Assembly: GCF_018598175.1 (NCBI RefSeq)
Contig: NZ_JAHESE010000011.1
Coordinates: 111,294 to 175,293, forward strand
DNA: 64,000 bases
Direction: 5' to 3'
Origin: Dawidia cretensis
GTDB taxonomy: Bacteria > Bacteroidota > Bacteroidia > Cytophagales > Cyclobacteriaceae
Of this stretch, positions 44,885 to 56,159 are shown piece after piece. Positions within the stretch are counted from its first letter, which is position 1, and the number at the start of each line of letters is the position of its first letter. A program made the position numbers and the translations under genes. The notes below the pieces were generated by a model. That model was given only the letters and a program-made list of their open reading frames with translations. It was not told the origin of the DNA and searched no databases.

Positions 44885-46278
44885 GCCCTTCACAACCCCG
44901 GCAGGATCACGCCACGCTGGCCGAAAAGTTTAACCGCGACGAAGCGCGTGTGGACTGGCACGACAAGACACTGTGGTTCATCCGCGAAAAACGCGACCGC
45001 GCTGCCCGCACCATGCCGGAGTGGGAAGACCTGCGCGAGGCAGCGTCGCAAATTAAAAACCGTGTACTCGACAACCTGCACGATTACCTGTTGCAGTTCG
45101 AGGCACAGGCTCAACGCAACGGAGTCACCGTACACTGGGCGGCCAACGCTGAAGAGCATAATCAGATTGTACACCGCATCATCCAACAGGCCGGCGTGAC
45201 CAACATCGTCAAGAGCAAGTCGATGCTGACGGAAGAATGTCACTTGAATGATTACTTACACAAGAAGGGTATAACCGTCGTCGACACAGACCTTGGCGAG
45301 CGCATCGTGCAACTGGCGGGTGAACCGCCTAGCCACATCGTGTTGCCTTGCATTCACTGGAAGAAAGAAGAGATCGGCGAATTGTTTCATAAGCACCTCG
45401 GCACACCGGCCGGCAATGCAGACCCCCAGTTTCTCACGGGGGCTGCCCGTGAGCACCTGCGCCAGCGGTTCATGACCAGCCGCGTCGCCATCACGGGGGT
45501 AAACTTTGCCGTGGCCGAAACCGGGGAGATTGTGGTGTGTACCAACGAAGGCAACGCCGACCTGGGCGTGCAACTGGCCGATGTACACATTGCGTGCATG
45601 GGCATTGAAAAGATCATTCCCGAACGCAAAGACCTGGGCATCTTCTTACGATTGCTGGCGCGCAGCGCTACCGGCCAGCCCGTTACGACATACTCCAGTC
45701 ACTTCCGTCGTCCGCGTGCGGGGCAGACTATGCATATCGTGTTGGTGGACAACGGTCGCAGTGCACGCTTACAGGAGGAAAGCTTCCGCAATGCGCTGAA
45801 GTGTATTCGCTGCGGTGCGTGTATGAACACCTGCCCGGTATACCGGCGCAGCGGCGGGCATAGCTACCACTATGCCATTGCCGGACCCATCGGCGCGATC
45901 CTGGCGCCGGCACTCGACATGAAGCAACATGCCGACTTGCCCTTTGCCTCGACGTTGTGCGGGTCGTGTACCCATGTGTGTCCGGTAAAGATCAACATAC
46001 ATGAGCAACTCTATGACTGGCGGCAAGTGCTTGCACGGCAGGGGTATGTAGGCGGCGTGAAGAAGTTGGGCTTGATGGGTATGGCCGCCGTGTTGGCGCG
46101 TCCGCGAATCTACCGGTGGAGCGGTGCAGCAGGGCGGTGGTTTATGAAATATATGCCGTCGCTCGTGAACAACAAACTAAACCCGTGGTACAAACAACGC
46201 GAAATGCCGGCAGTGCCCCGGCAGTCGTTCCAGGAATGGTACCGCCAAAACCGACAACAGCATGGACAGCAGAGATAA
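44878..46278 (+). CDS. lutB: Lactate utilization iron-sulfur protein LutB
   Basis: 466 residues from the ATG at 44878, overlapping the end of lutA by 7 bases. LUD domain: WHDKTLWFIREKRDRAARTMPEWEDLREAASQIK, VKSKSMLTEECHLNDYL, VVDTDLGERIVQLAGEPPSHIVLPCIH, FAVAETGEIVVCTNEGNADL. The C-terminal ferredoxin part has CIRCGACMNTCPVYRRSGGH and CGSCTHVCPVKINIHEQL, two 4Fe-4S sites. It is the central subunit of the lactate oxidation complex. Cytoplasmic. Confidence 0.95.
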   Translation: MVSPSQPRQDHATLAEKFNRDEARVDWHDKTLWFIREKRDRAARTMPEWEDLREAASQIKNRVLDNLHDYLLQFEAQAQRNGVTVHWAANAEEHNQIVHRIIQQAGVTNIVKSKSMLTEECHLNDYLHKKGITVVDTDLGERIVQLAGEPPSHIVLPCIHWKKEEIGELFHKHLGTPAGNADPQFLTGAAREHLRQRFMTSRVAITGVNFAVAETGEIVVCTNEGNADLGVQLADVHIACMGIEKIIPERKDLGIFLRLLARSATGQPVTTYSSHFRRPRAGQTMHIVLVDNGRSARLQEESFRNALKCIRCGACMNTCPVYRRSGGHSYHYAIAGPIGAILAPALDMKQHADLPFASTLCGSCTHVCPVKINIHEQLYDWRQVLARQGYVGGVKKLGLMGMAAVLARPRIYRWSGAAGRWFMKYMPSLVNNKLNPWYKQREMPAVPRQSFQEWYRQNRQQHGQQR

Positions 46279-46849
46279 AATACTGCAAGTATTAAAGGCC
46301 GGGATGAGGTCGACATCCACGTCGCCGGCGCTGCCGACGCAGCATACCGCTACCGTCGAAGAGCTCACAACACGTTTTGAGACAACACTGACCGGCATTG
46401 GTGGCAACGTCGTGCGGGTGTTCTCCTGGCACGAGATTATGGACTATATCCGCGGCACCTTCACATCGGCACAGCGCATCATTTCCGCGGTACCGGCACT
46501 CGACCTTCCTGCTGCGGTGACACCGGCTGACCCGCACAGCTTTGAAGATGTAGACCTGATTGTATTGGAGCCGTACTTCGGCGTTGCCGAAAATGGTGCA
46601 GCCTGGTTGACCGACAGCCGCATGCCCGACCGGGCGTTGCCGTTTATTGCGCAACATATTGCCCTGGTACTGCGGGTGGAAGATCTGGTGCCGACCATGC
46701 AAGAGGCCTATGCCCGCATCGGCTCGGAACAGTATGAATTGGGAACGTTCATCGCCGGTCCTTCCAAGACCGCCGACATCGAGCAGTCGCTGGTGTTGGG
46801 CGCGCATGGTCCTAAAAGCATGACTGTCTTTCTGTTGCAGCTGTCGTAG
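46262..46849 (+). CDS. lutC: Lactate utilization protein LutC
   Basis: 195 residues, LUD domain with SRDKILQVLKAG at the start and the conserved DLIVLEPYFGVAENGAAWLTD, FIAQHIALVLRVEDLVPTMQEAY, and GPSKTADIEQSLVLGAHGPKSMTVFLL at the end. The start overlaps the last 17 bases of lutB, showing translational coupling. Third subunit of the lactate oxidising system. A small GGGATG/CATCCC hairpin lies 9 bases after the stop. Confidence 0.93.
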   Translation: MDSRDKILQVLKAGMRSTSTSPALPTQHTATVEELTTRFETTLTGIGGNVVRVFSWHEIMDYIRGTFTSAQRIISAVPALDLPAAVTPADPHSFEDVDLIVLEPYFGVAENGAAWLTDSRMPDRALPFIAQHIALVLRVEDLVPTMQEAYARIGSEQYELGTFIAGPSKTADIEQSLVLGAHGPKSMTVFLLQLS

Positions 46850-46932
46850 TCCGTTACCGGGATGGTACAGGATACATCCCCGTGTCTGTAGTGCCTAGCT
46901 TAATGAACGTTTACTGTTACCCCCGAATACCG

Positions 46933-47247
46933 ATGAAGCGCATTGCTTTTAAAATGAAGCTTAAACCTGGCTGCCGCGAGGAATATACCCGCCGCCACGA
47001 CGCTCTGTGGCCCGAAGTAAAAGCCCTGTTACAGGAAGCGGGCGTTCACGACTACGCTATATTTTTTGATGGAGATACCGACACATTGTTTGCCGTGCAG
47101 AAGGTCGACGGTGCTGCCGACTCACAAGCCTTAGGCAACCAGGAAGCTATTCGTCGCTGGTGGACCTACATGGCCGACATCATGGAAACCAATCCGGATC
47201 ATTCGCCGGTAAGTAAACCACTGCCCGAGGTTTTTTACCTGGCCTAA
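46933..47247 (+). CDS. rhaM: L-rhamnose mutarotase
   Basis: 104 residues from the ATG at 46933 (MKRIAFKMKLKPGCREEYTRRHDALWPEVKALL). The family hallmarks are F-x-M-x-L-x-x-G-x-x-x-E-Y-x-x-R-H-x-x-x-W-P, DYAIFFDGDTDTLFAVQKV and WWTYMADIMETNPDHSPVSKPLPEVFYL. The enzyme interconverts alpha and beta anomers of L-rhamnose. It lies between lutABC and the GH106 gene; the upstream in-frame ATG at 46882 gives an extension that lacks family similarity. Confidence 0.95.
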   Translation: MKRIAFKMKLKPGCREEYTRRHDALWPEVKALLQEAGVHDYAIFFDGDTDTLFAVQKVDGAADSQALGNQEAIRRWWTYMADIMETNPDHSPVSKPLPEVFYLA

Positions 47248-47261
47248 TACCGTACTGACCC

Positions 47262-50219
47262 ATGATGATGAATAAACGTGTTGGCTCTATTATAGTAGAA
47301 AGCATTCTGGCCGGGGTGCTTGTAATGTTCTTGCTGGCCGGATGTTGGAAGCCGGCGTATAATCCCGTGTGGTCGACCGGCGACCGGCAAGCTAAGCCCT
47401 GGAGCCGTTGGTGGTGGCACGGCAGCGCTGTAACCCGCGCCGGCATTACGGCCGAGTTGGAAGCCTACCAACATGCCGGCATCGGCGGACTGGAGATCAC
47501 CCCGATCTATGGCGTGTACGGCGAAGACTCAACCTTTATTGACTTCTTGTCGCCGCAGTGGATGGAGATGTTGTTGTTTACCTTACAAGAGGCCGAGCGG
47601 CTCGGCCTGGGCATCGACATGGCTACGGGCACGGGCTGGCCCTTCGGCGGTCCCTGGATTGGCGACGCCGATGCCTGCAAGAATATGTACCACCAGGTAT
47701 ATACGGTCATGGGCGGACAACGGCTAGCCGAAAAGGTCACGTTTGTACAACCTCCGTATCTCCGGGCGATCGGCCATTCATTTCATGATTCGACCACCAC
47801 CACTGCGCGGGGCCAGGCACTCATGGTTGGTTTTACCCGTCCGCCACTCGACATCCGCACCCTGCGACGGCCCATCGCGGTCAATAAGAATCTGCAAGCT
47901 CTGGCCATCGACCAGGTCCAGTTCGAAAGGCCCCTGGCATTACAAACGTTGATGGCCTACGGACCCAACAACGAGGTCAGGAATCTCACCGACCAGGTCC
48001 AGGCAGATGGCAGCCTGACGTGGACTGCCCCACCCGGCACCTGGACACTATACGCTATATTTCAAGGTTGGCATGGGAAGATGGTGGAGCGCGCCGGACC
48101 CGGGGGAGAAGGCAATGTCATCGACCACTTCTCGGTGGAAGCCTTGCAGCACTACCTGCAAAACTTCGACAGTGCCTTTGCCGGCAAAGACCTGAAAACG
48201 CTGCGTGCTTTCTTCAACGATTCGTACGAAGTAGACGATGCCCGTGGCGCGGCCGATTGGACACCCACGTTGTTTACAGCGTTTGAAAAACGTCGGGGTT
48301 ATGATCTGCGAAATTACCTGCCGGCGTTGTTTGGCAACGACACGGCCGAAAAAAATGCCCGTGTGCTCTGCGACTACCGCGAGACAATCTCCGACCTGAT
48401 CTTACAAAACTTTACCACGCCGTGGCGCGAATGGGCGCACGGCTATAAAAAGATTATCCGCAACCAGGCACACGGATCGCCTGCGAACATCCTCGACCTA
48501 TATGCCGCCATCGATATTCCTGAGATCGAAGGTATCGAACCGCTCCGGATCAAGATGGCCTCGTCGTCGGCCCACGTGTCGGGTAAGAAGCTGGTTTCGG
48601 CAGAGGCAGCGACGTGGCTCAACGAGCATTTTGAATCCAACCTGCACGACATCAAGGGTGCCATCGACCGGTTTTTTGTCAACGGCGTCAACCATGTATT
48701 TTATCACGGCACCTGTTATTCGCCACCCGGCGAGCCCTGGCCGGGGCGTTTGTTTTACGCCGCCGGGCACATGAACCCACGCAACCCGCAGTGGGACCAC
48801 GCGGGGGCGCTGAACTCCTACATAGCCCGTTGCCAATCCTGGCTGCAACGCACCCGGCCCGATCAGGATGTGTTGCTATACCTGCCGATTTACGACCGGT
48901 TTTCCACACCGGGTAAAGAAATGATCGAACACTTCGACGGCATCGGCAAACAATTTGACAGCACCACCTTTGCCGCGGCCGCGGCAACCCTATACGACCG
49001 GGGCTACGCGTTCGACTATATATCGGATCGCCAGCTGCAAGACTGCTCAATCGGCAAGCCCGGCATCCGAACTTCCGGTGGTAGCGACTATCAGGTTATC
49101 GTACTTCCGCATAGCCGCTATATACCCTGGAAGACACTCGATCACATCATGACATTGGTCCATGGCGGAGCTACCGTGTTGGCCTATGGTGGGTTGCCGG
49201 AGGCCCTGGCGGGCAACAACGTGACGCCCGGGCAGGAAAAGGACTTTCGCGCGTGGATGCAAATCCCGGCTTCGACCCGCTCCCGCGGTATACAGGAACG
49301 AAAATGGGGCAGTGGTATGATACTGGAAGGCAATGATCTCGAAGCGTTGCTGAAGGTTGTCGCTATTCGGCGCGAGTCGCTGGTCGATAATGGCCTGCGG
49401 TATATCCGCAAGCGGGACGGTGACGATGATTACGTCTACTTTATTAACAACCCCGGTGATCGTGCCTACACCGGATGGGTTTCGTTGTCGGCAAGCGCCA
49501 GCAACGATGTCAATGTCATCGCCTATGACCCCATGGGCGGTATGATAGGCCGCGGTGCAAGTCGTGTGTCCCCCCAGGGAAACCAGGAGGTATACCTGGA
49601 CCTACAGCCCGGGCAGAGTATCCTGATACAATTTCATGATGGCCCGATCGCGCCGGTTGGATTTCTGTATTATCGTCCCACGGCAGATACCGTACCGTTG
49701 CGGGGTCCCTGGAAGCTAACATTTACAAAGGGAGGTCCGGAATTACCGTCCCCCATGACGATGGATACCTTGTGTTCATGGACCGGTCTTGACGCGCCTT
49801 CCCTGCAAGCATTTTCGGGAACAGCCACGTATACTATATCTTTTCCTCGTCCTACCGATTCAGCCGTTGCCTGGTGTCTCGACCTGGGCGCGGTAAAGGA
49901 GAGTGCGGTTGTTACCTTAAACGGCCAGGTGCTCGACACCCTGCTGGGACCGGTATACCGCGTAAATATCAATATAGCCCTGTTGAAGGATCAGAACGAG
50001 TTGACCGTGACAGTGTCCAACCTCATGGCCAATCGCATTGCCAATCTCGACAAACAGGGTGTATTCTGGAAGAAGTTCTACAATGTCAACATCGCCGCGC
50101 GTAAAGCAGAGAACCGCGTAGACGGTATATTCAGCGCAGCCCAGTGGCAGCCGCGTCCCTCGGGATTGCTCGGTCCGGTGAAGCTTGTGTCGCTGGAGTA
50201 TTTTGATCCTGCGCCCTAA
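47262..50219 (+). CDS. GH106-type alpha-L-rhamnosidase, lipoprotein
   Basis: 985 residues with a lipoprotein signal (VLVMFLLAGC, lipobox LAGC). The catalytic region opens RQAKPWSRWWWHGSAVTRAGITAELEAYQHAGIGGLEITPIYG and continues GIDMATGTGWPFGGPWI, as in family GH106 alpha-L-rhamnosidases. AFFNDSYEVDDARGAADWTPTLFTAFEKRRGYDL is another conserved block, and the C-terminal third has beta-sandwich modules (ATYTISFPRP, NLMANRIANLDKQG, SGLLGPVKL). It begins 14 bases after rhaM. Surface location suggests release of L-rhamnose from plant or microbial glycans. Confidence 0.85.
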   Translation: MMMNKRVGSIIVESILAGVLVMFLLAGCWKPAYNPVWSTGDRQAKPWSRWWWHGSAVTRAGITAELEAYQHAGIGGLEITPIYGVYGEDSTFIDFLSPQWMEMLLFTLQEAERLGLGIDMATGTGWPFGGPWIGDADACKNMYHQVYTVMGGQRLAEKVTFVQPPYLRAIGHSFHDSTTTTARGQALMVGFTRPPLDIRTLRRPIAVNKNLQALAIDQVQFERPLALQTLMAYGPNNEVRNLTDQVQADGSLTWTAPPGTWTLYAIFQGWHGKMVERAGPGGEGNVIDHFSVEALQHYLQNFDSAFAGKDLKTLRAFFNDSYEVDDARGAADWTPTLFTAFEKRRGYDLRNYLPALFGNDTAEKNARVLCDYRETISDLILQNFTTPWREWAHGYKKIIRNQAHGSPANILDLYAAIDIPEIEGIEPLRIKMASSSAHVSGKKLVSAEAATWLNEHFESNLHDIKGAIDRFFVNGVNHVFYHGTCYSPPGEPWPGRLFYAAGHMNPRNPQWDHAGALNSYIARCQSWLQRTRPDQDVLLYLPIYDRFSTPGKEMIEHFDGIGKQFDSTTFAAAAATLYDRGYAFDYISDRQLQDCSIGKPGIRTSGGSDYQVIVLPHSRYIPWKTLDHIMTLVHGGATVLAYGGLPEALAGNNVTPGQEKDFRAWMQIPASTRSRGIQERKWGSGMILEGNDLEALLKVVAIRRESLVDNGLRYIRKRDGDDDYVYFINNPGDRAYTGWVSLSASASNDVNVIAYDPMGGMIGRGASRVSPQGNQEVYLDLQPGQSILIQFHDGPIAPVGFLYYRPTADTVPLRGPWKLTFTKGGPELPSPMTMDTLCSWTGLDAPSLQAFSGTATYTISFPRPTDSAVAWCLDLGAVKESAVVTLNGQVLDTLLGPVYRVNINIALLKDQNELTVTVSNLMANRIANLDKQGVFWKKFYNVNIAARKAENRVDGIFSAAQWQPRPSGLLGPVKLVSLEYFDPAP

Positions 50220-50289
50220 AATAGGCGGCATAGTGCAGGACAGTTCGCGGTAGAGGAGTCTATACTTTTGATATGGGTTAATTGATTGG

Positions 50290-50315
50290 GCCGGCTTGAT
50301 ACGCCGGCTTTTTTT
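50290..50315 (+). terminator. Intrinsic terminator of the GH106 gene
   Basis: GCCGGC (50290-50295) and GCCGGC (50303-50308) pair as a self-complementary stem with a 7-nt loop, followed by seven T. It lies 70 bases after the gene's stop. Confidence 0.8.
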
Positions 50316-50324
50316 ACGCCAGCC

Positions 50325-50359
50325 AAAAAAAAGAAGCCACTTCAACGTGAAGTGGCTTC
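50325..50359 (-). terminator. Intrinsic terminator of ppsA
   Basis: GAAGCCACTTCA (50333-50344) and TGAAGTGGCTTC (50348-50359) form a perfect 12-bp stem around a 3-base loop. On the minus strand it is followed by eight T and lies 23 bases after the ppsA stop. Confidence 0.88.
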
Positions 50360-50382
50360 ATGCTAACCAATCAGTAACTAAA

Positions 50383-52827
<2,445 letters not shown>

Positions 52828-52920
52828 GCTTTGGGTTATTAATTGAACAGCAAAAAAATGTCAATTTATAACCTTATGCAAACGTTTGTAATAGACTATT
52901 TTCGGGGTTTTGTTCTCAGA

Positions 52921-54129
52921 TTAGGAAGTGTGTTGCTGACCTTTAACGGCCACCTTATCTTCTATGTGATCTGCTATAGTTGCCGGTATAAAATTGGGCA
53001 AATCCAGTACAAACCGGGTACCTATACCGAGTTCCGATTCGATCGTCATGGTGCCATGAAGTTTCTCCACGGCCTCTTTTACAATATATAGACCCAGGCC
53101 CGACCCTTCGTTCTCGTCGGTGGCGCGGAAAAACATCTCCGTCACCTTCGCAATATAGTCGGAATTGATACCGATGCCATTGTCCTTGATCTCGACGTGT
53201 GCCGAAGTCTTCGAAACCGTAGCCTGAATTTCGATAAACGAGTTTTTCTTCTGTAAGTCGCTATACTTAATAGCGTTAGAGATCAGGTTATTAAAAACTA
53301 CCGACAATCGATACTGGTCTGAGTAAAAAGGTACCGGTTCTTGAATCGTAACGGTCTGGGTTATGTTTTCCGAACCGGCCATAAACCGCATGCGCTCCAG
53401 GTTATCGTTGATGATGCGGTTCAGATCCACACGCTCGATACGAATGTCTTTTCGCGCGTTGCGGGAATAATCCAGAATATCTTTCAGCGTCTCGTCCAGC
53501 TTCAGAATGCTTTCTTCAATCATCGCATGATAAGTAGACAGCGAGCCGTTGTTGTTGTGCTGGTCTTCCAGCTTCACGAGATTGAGAATGCCCAGCACGG
53601 ACATCAACGGCGCCCGCAGATTGTGCGAAACACTATAGACAAAAGTGTCAAGCTCTTTGTTGATCTTGCTCAGCTCTTCAATGGTACGCAACAGCTGATT
53701 GTTTTTAAACTTCAACTCTGCATCCGCATTGAGCTTGGCCCGGTGCAAAGCATGTTGTTTTAATGCTTTGTTTATGGCCGCGGGCAAACGTGTTAAGCTT
53801 GTTTTGAGGATATAGTCATCGACTCCTTCTTTGATCGTATCGTTGGCAAAGTTTTCAGATACCGCTCCCGACACTAATATAAAGGGAATGTCTACTTTGT
53901 TGGCATAACATAGTTGCAGGGCTTCCGATGAATCGAATTGCGGTAAGTAGTGATCCGATAAGATCACGTCGGCATTATACTCTTTTAATGCGGTGACAAA
54001 GGACTCTTTGGTGCTGACATGTCTGAGTTGGAAATTCACGCCGCCTTTTTGCAATTCCCAGGCGATTAGCTCAACGTCTTCCACGTCATCATCCAGCACT
54101 AGGATTTTTAATTCCGGTTTTAGTTTCAA
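52921..54129 (-). CDS. Receiver domain-histidine kinase fusion, TTG start
   Basis: 402 residues. Receiver domain at residues 7-125 with acidic pocket DDD (13-15), phospho-acceptor Asp59 in ILSDHYLPQFD, and FILVSGA. A coiled linker follows (ALKQHALHRAKLNADAELKFKNNQLLRTIEELSKINKELD), then HisKA with FVYSVSHNLRAPLMSVLGILNLV (His about 172) and HATPase with NLISNAIKYS, IKDNGIGINSDYI and EGSGLGLYIVKEAVEKL. Order is reversed relative to classical hybrid kinases. No membrane segment, so cytoplasmic. The frame has no ATG before the receiver; translation must start at the TTG at 54127-54129, which fixes the start but is unusual for this window. Confidence 0.85.
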   Translation of the reverse strand: MKLKPELKILVLDDDVEDVELIAWELQKGGVNFQLRHVSTKESFVTALKEYNADVILSDHYLPQFDSSEALQLCYANKVDIPFILVSGAVSENFANDTIKEGVDDYILKTSLTRLPAAINKALKQHALHRAKLNADAELKFKNNQLLRTIEELSKINKELDTFVYSVSHNLRAPLMSVLGILNLVKLEDQHNNNGSLSTYHAMIEESILKLDETLKDILDYSRNARKDIRIERVDLNRIINDNLERMRFMAGSENITQTVTIQEPVPFYSDQYRLSVVFNNLISNAIKYSDLQKKNSFIEIQATVSKTSAHVEIKDNGIGINSDYIAKVTEMFFRATDENEGSGLGLYIVKEAVEKLHGTMTIESELGIGTRFVLDLPNFIPATIADHIEDKVAVKGQQHTS

Positions 54130-54406
54130 TGCAATGAAGTTTGAGTTTGCGACGACAATACCCCGCTAAAACCCCGTACCCCCGTGAATTGTCAGGTTTT
54201 AGAACTATCAGTCCGATGAATAACGGGGAAATGGGGAAAAGAAAACACACATTTTTTGGTGCCCCAGCCGTTGGGAGGAATATTCCACAAACTCTGAGAA
54301 AAGAGTGTCAAAAAATGGTGCCAATGACGACAACGATATCTCTCAACCGCAAACACAGCATGGTGCAAAAATTTAAGCTTTTTTAATACTCATCTGAAAA
54401 CCTCCT

Positions 54407-55360
54407 ATGATTTTACGAAGAAACCTGAAGTGGAGCCTTATCTTATTTTACACGTGGAAAGGGTTATTGTATTATCTCGTATTGGCGATAATGGTGTATT
54501 GGATACACCACCAGGGTATTAATCTCGCCATACCTTTTTATGCCATCACCGCCTTCGGCACAGCCCTGGCGATCTTCCTGGGTTTTAAGAACAACAGTGC
54601 CTACGACCGTTGGTGGGAAGCACGGCGCTTATGGGGCACGTTGGTAAACTACAGTCGCGCCTGGACACGTCAGGTCATAACCTTTCTCAACGATCCCGAT
54701 GCCACCAGCCCCGAGGAGATCATAGCCTTCAAAGAAAAGCTCTTGCACCGGCACATTGCCTATGTCAATGCCCTGCGTGTCTTTCTGCGTCGGAAGTATA
54801 AATACAACGAAACAGGACAGGAGGAGCTGTTTCAGGTAGAAAATGAGTACCACGATGCGGAACCCTTCCTGCAACCGTCGGAGTATATCATCTTCAGCAA
54901 GAAAAACAATCCACCCAACTTTCTGCTCGAGCTACAGGCGGAAGATCTACGCTATGCCTTTTCGCAGGGCTGGTTGTCAGATTATCGCCTGGTAAAGCTC
55001 GAAGAGACATTGGTGGAATTTAATAACGTGCAGGGTGGTTGCGAGCGCATCAAAAATACACCCTTGCCCCGGCACTATAGTTTCTTCTCCCGCGTGTTTG
55101 TGGTGCTGCATGCTACCATGTTGCCCTTCGCGTTTGTGGACGAGATGGGCATGATCATGATCCCGATCTCCGTGTTGATCTCGTTCATCTTTCATTCCCT
55201 CGACCTGATCGGAGAGCGTAGCGAAGATCCTTTTGAGAACCGTTTGGAAGATGTACCGCTGACAAGCCTCTGCCGCACCATCGAGACAAACGTCAAAGAG
55301 CAATGGGGCGACGAAAACCTCCCGCCGGCTCCAAAAAATAATGGTGGCATCATATTCTAA
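54407..55360 (+). CDS. Bestrophin-like anion channel (UPF0187)
   Basis: 317 residues with four membrane helices: WSLILFYTWKGLLYYLVLAIMVYWI, AIPFYAITAFGTALAIFLGFKNNSAYDRWWEARRLWGTLVNYSRAW (family signature with RWWEAR), FSRVFVVLHATMLPFAFVDEMGMIMIPISVLISFIFHSLDLIG and an N-terminal helix. The ending EDPFENRLEDVPLTSLCRTIE is also typical. Prokaryotic bestrophins are pentameric ion channels. The gene is the first of a plus-strand trio with yetF-like and porG-like genes. Confidence 0.9.
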   Translation: MILRRNLKWSLILFYTWKGLLYYLVLAIMVYWIHHQGINLAIPFYAITAFGTALAIFLGFKNNSAYDRWWEARRLWGTLVNYSRAWTRQVITFLNDPDATSPEEIIAFKEKLLHRHIAYVNALRVFLRRKYKYNETGQEELFQVENEYHDAEPFLQPSEYIIFSKKNNPPNFLLELQAEDLRYAFSQGWLSDYRLVKLEETLVEFNNVQGGCERIKNTPLPRHYSFFSRVFVVLHATMLPFAFVDEMGMIMIPISVLISFIFHSLDLIGERSEDPFENRLEDVPLTSLCRTIETNVKEQWGDENLPPAPKNNGGIIF

Positions 55361-55378
55361 TCTATTTATATCGTTAGT

Positions 55379-56071
55379 ATGAAAGAGATTTTTGAGTGGA
55401 GCCGGGTATTATGGAACGACCTGCCGGCAGTATTTCTGCTGGAAGTGTTATTCCGTTCTGTCGTAATGTTCGTCGTCCTGCTCATTGCCTTGCGACTGGT
55501 GGGCAAGCGGGGTGTGCGCCAACTATCGATCTTTGAAGTCGTCATTATTATATCGTTGGGGTCGGCCGCGGGCGACCCCATGTTCTATGAAGACGTCGGC
55601 ATGATGCATGCCATCATGGTCTTTGTCGCGATCATTGGTGTTTATCGCCTGGTGACCTGGTTAATGGCCAAAAGTATCTGGTTTGAAAACCTGATAGAAG
55701 GAAAAGCGATCTATCTCATACGCGAAGGAAAATTCGCCTTCGATGATTTTAAGAAAGAGTCGCTTTCACAGGATGAATTTTTTGCCGAGCTGCGCGTGCG
55801 GCAAGTAGAGCACCTGGGCCAGGTGAAGTGCGCTATTCTGGAGACAAACGGAGATTTTAGCGTACTATTTTACCCGGATGAAGAAGTGCGTCCCGGGCTG
55901 CCATTGTTGCCCGATGAGTTTTGCCGAAAAAGTCCCGAGGTTCAACACCCGGCCATATATGCTTGCGCTTTCTGCGGACATACCGAGATGTTGGCCCCTG
56001 GCAGGCATCATTGCCCGGTATGTGCGCACGAAGAGTGGGTGAGAGCACTAAACACGCGCCGCATTGCGTAA
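55379..56071 (+). CDS. DUF421 (YetF-type) membrane protein with C-terminal zinc ribbon
   Basis: 230 residues. Three N-terminal helices and the family segment LLIALRLVGKRGVRQLSIFEVVIIISLGSAAGDPMFY, then NLIEGKAIYLIREGKFAFDDFKKESLSQDEFFAELRVRQVEHLGQVKCAILETNGDFSVL, which matches the YetF cytoplasmic domain. The C-terminus adds CAFCGHTEMLAPGRHHCPVCAH, two C-x-x-C pairs expected to bind zinc, absent from the Bacillus YetF form. It follows the bestrophin gene by 18 bases. Function of the family is uncertain. Confidence 0.88.
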   Translation: MKEIFEWSRVLWNDLPAVFLLEVLFRSVVMFVVLLIALRLVGKRGVRQLSIFEVVIIISLGSAAGDPMFYEDVGMMHAIMVFVAIIGVYRLVTWLMAKSIWFENLIEGKAIYLIREGKFAFDDFKKESLSQDEFFAELRVRQVEHLGQVKCAILETNGDFSVLFYPDEEVRPGLPLLPDEFCRKSPEVQHPAIYACAFCGHTEMLAPGRHHCPVCAHEEWVRALNTRRIA

Positions 56072-56159
56072 CTTGGCAGCGTGTTGGTCCGTATTTTTAA
56101 ATGTATCCATTGCCTGTCGGTTGGTTAAAGTATTTTATTTTTGGACCTTCAAATCTTAC

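Noticed and set aside
54141-54386. 81-codon plus-strand ORF before the bestrophin gene
   Set aside because: Arg/Pro/Thr-rich translation with no domain, and it starts at the edge of the divergent kinase gene promoter.
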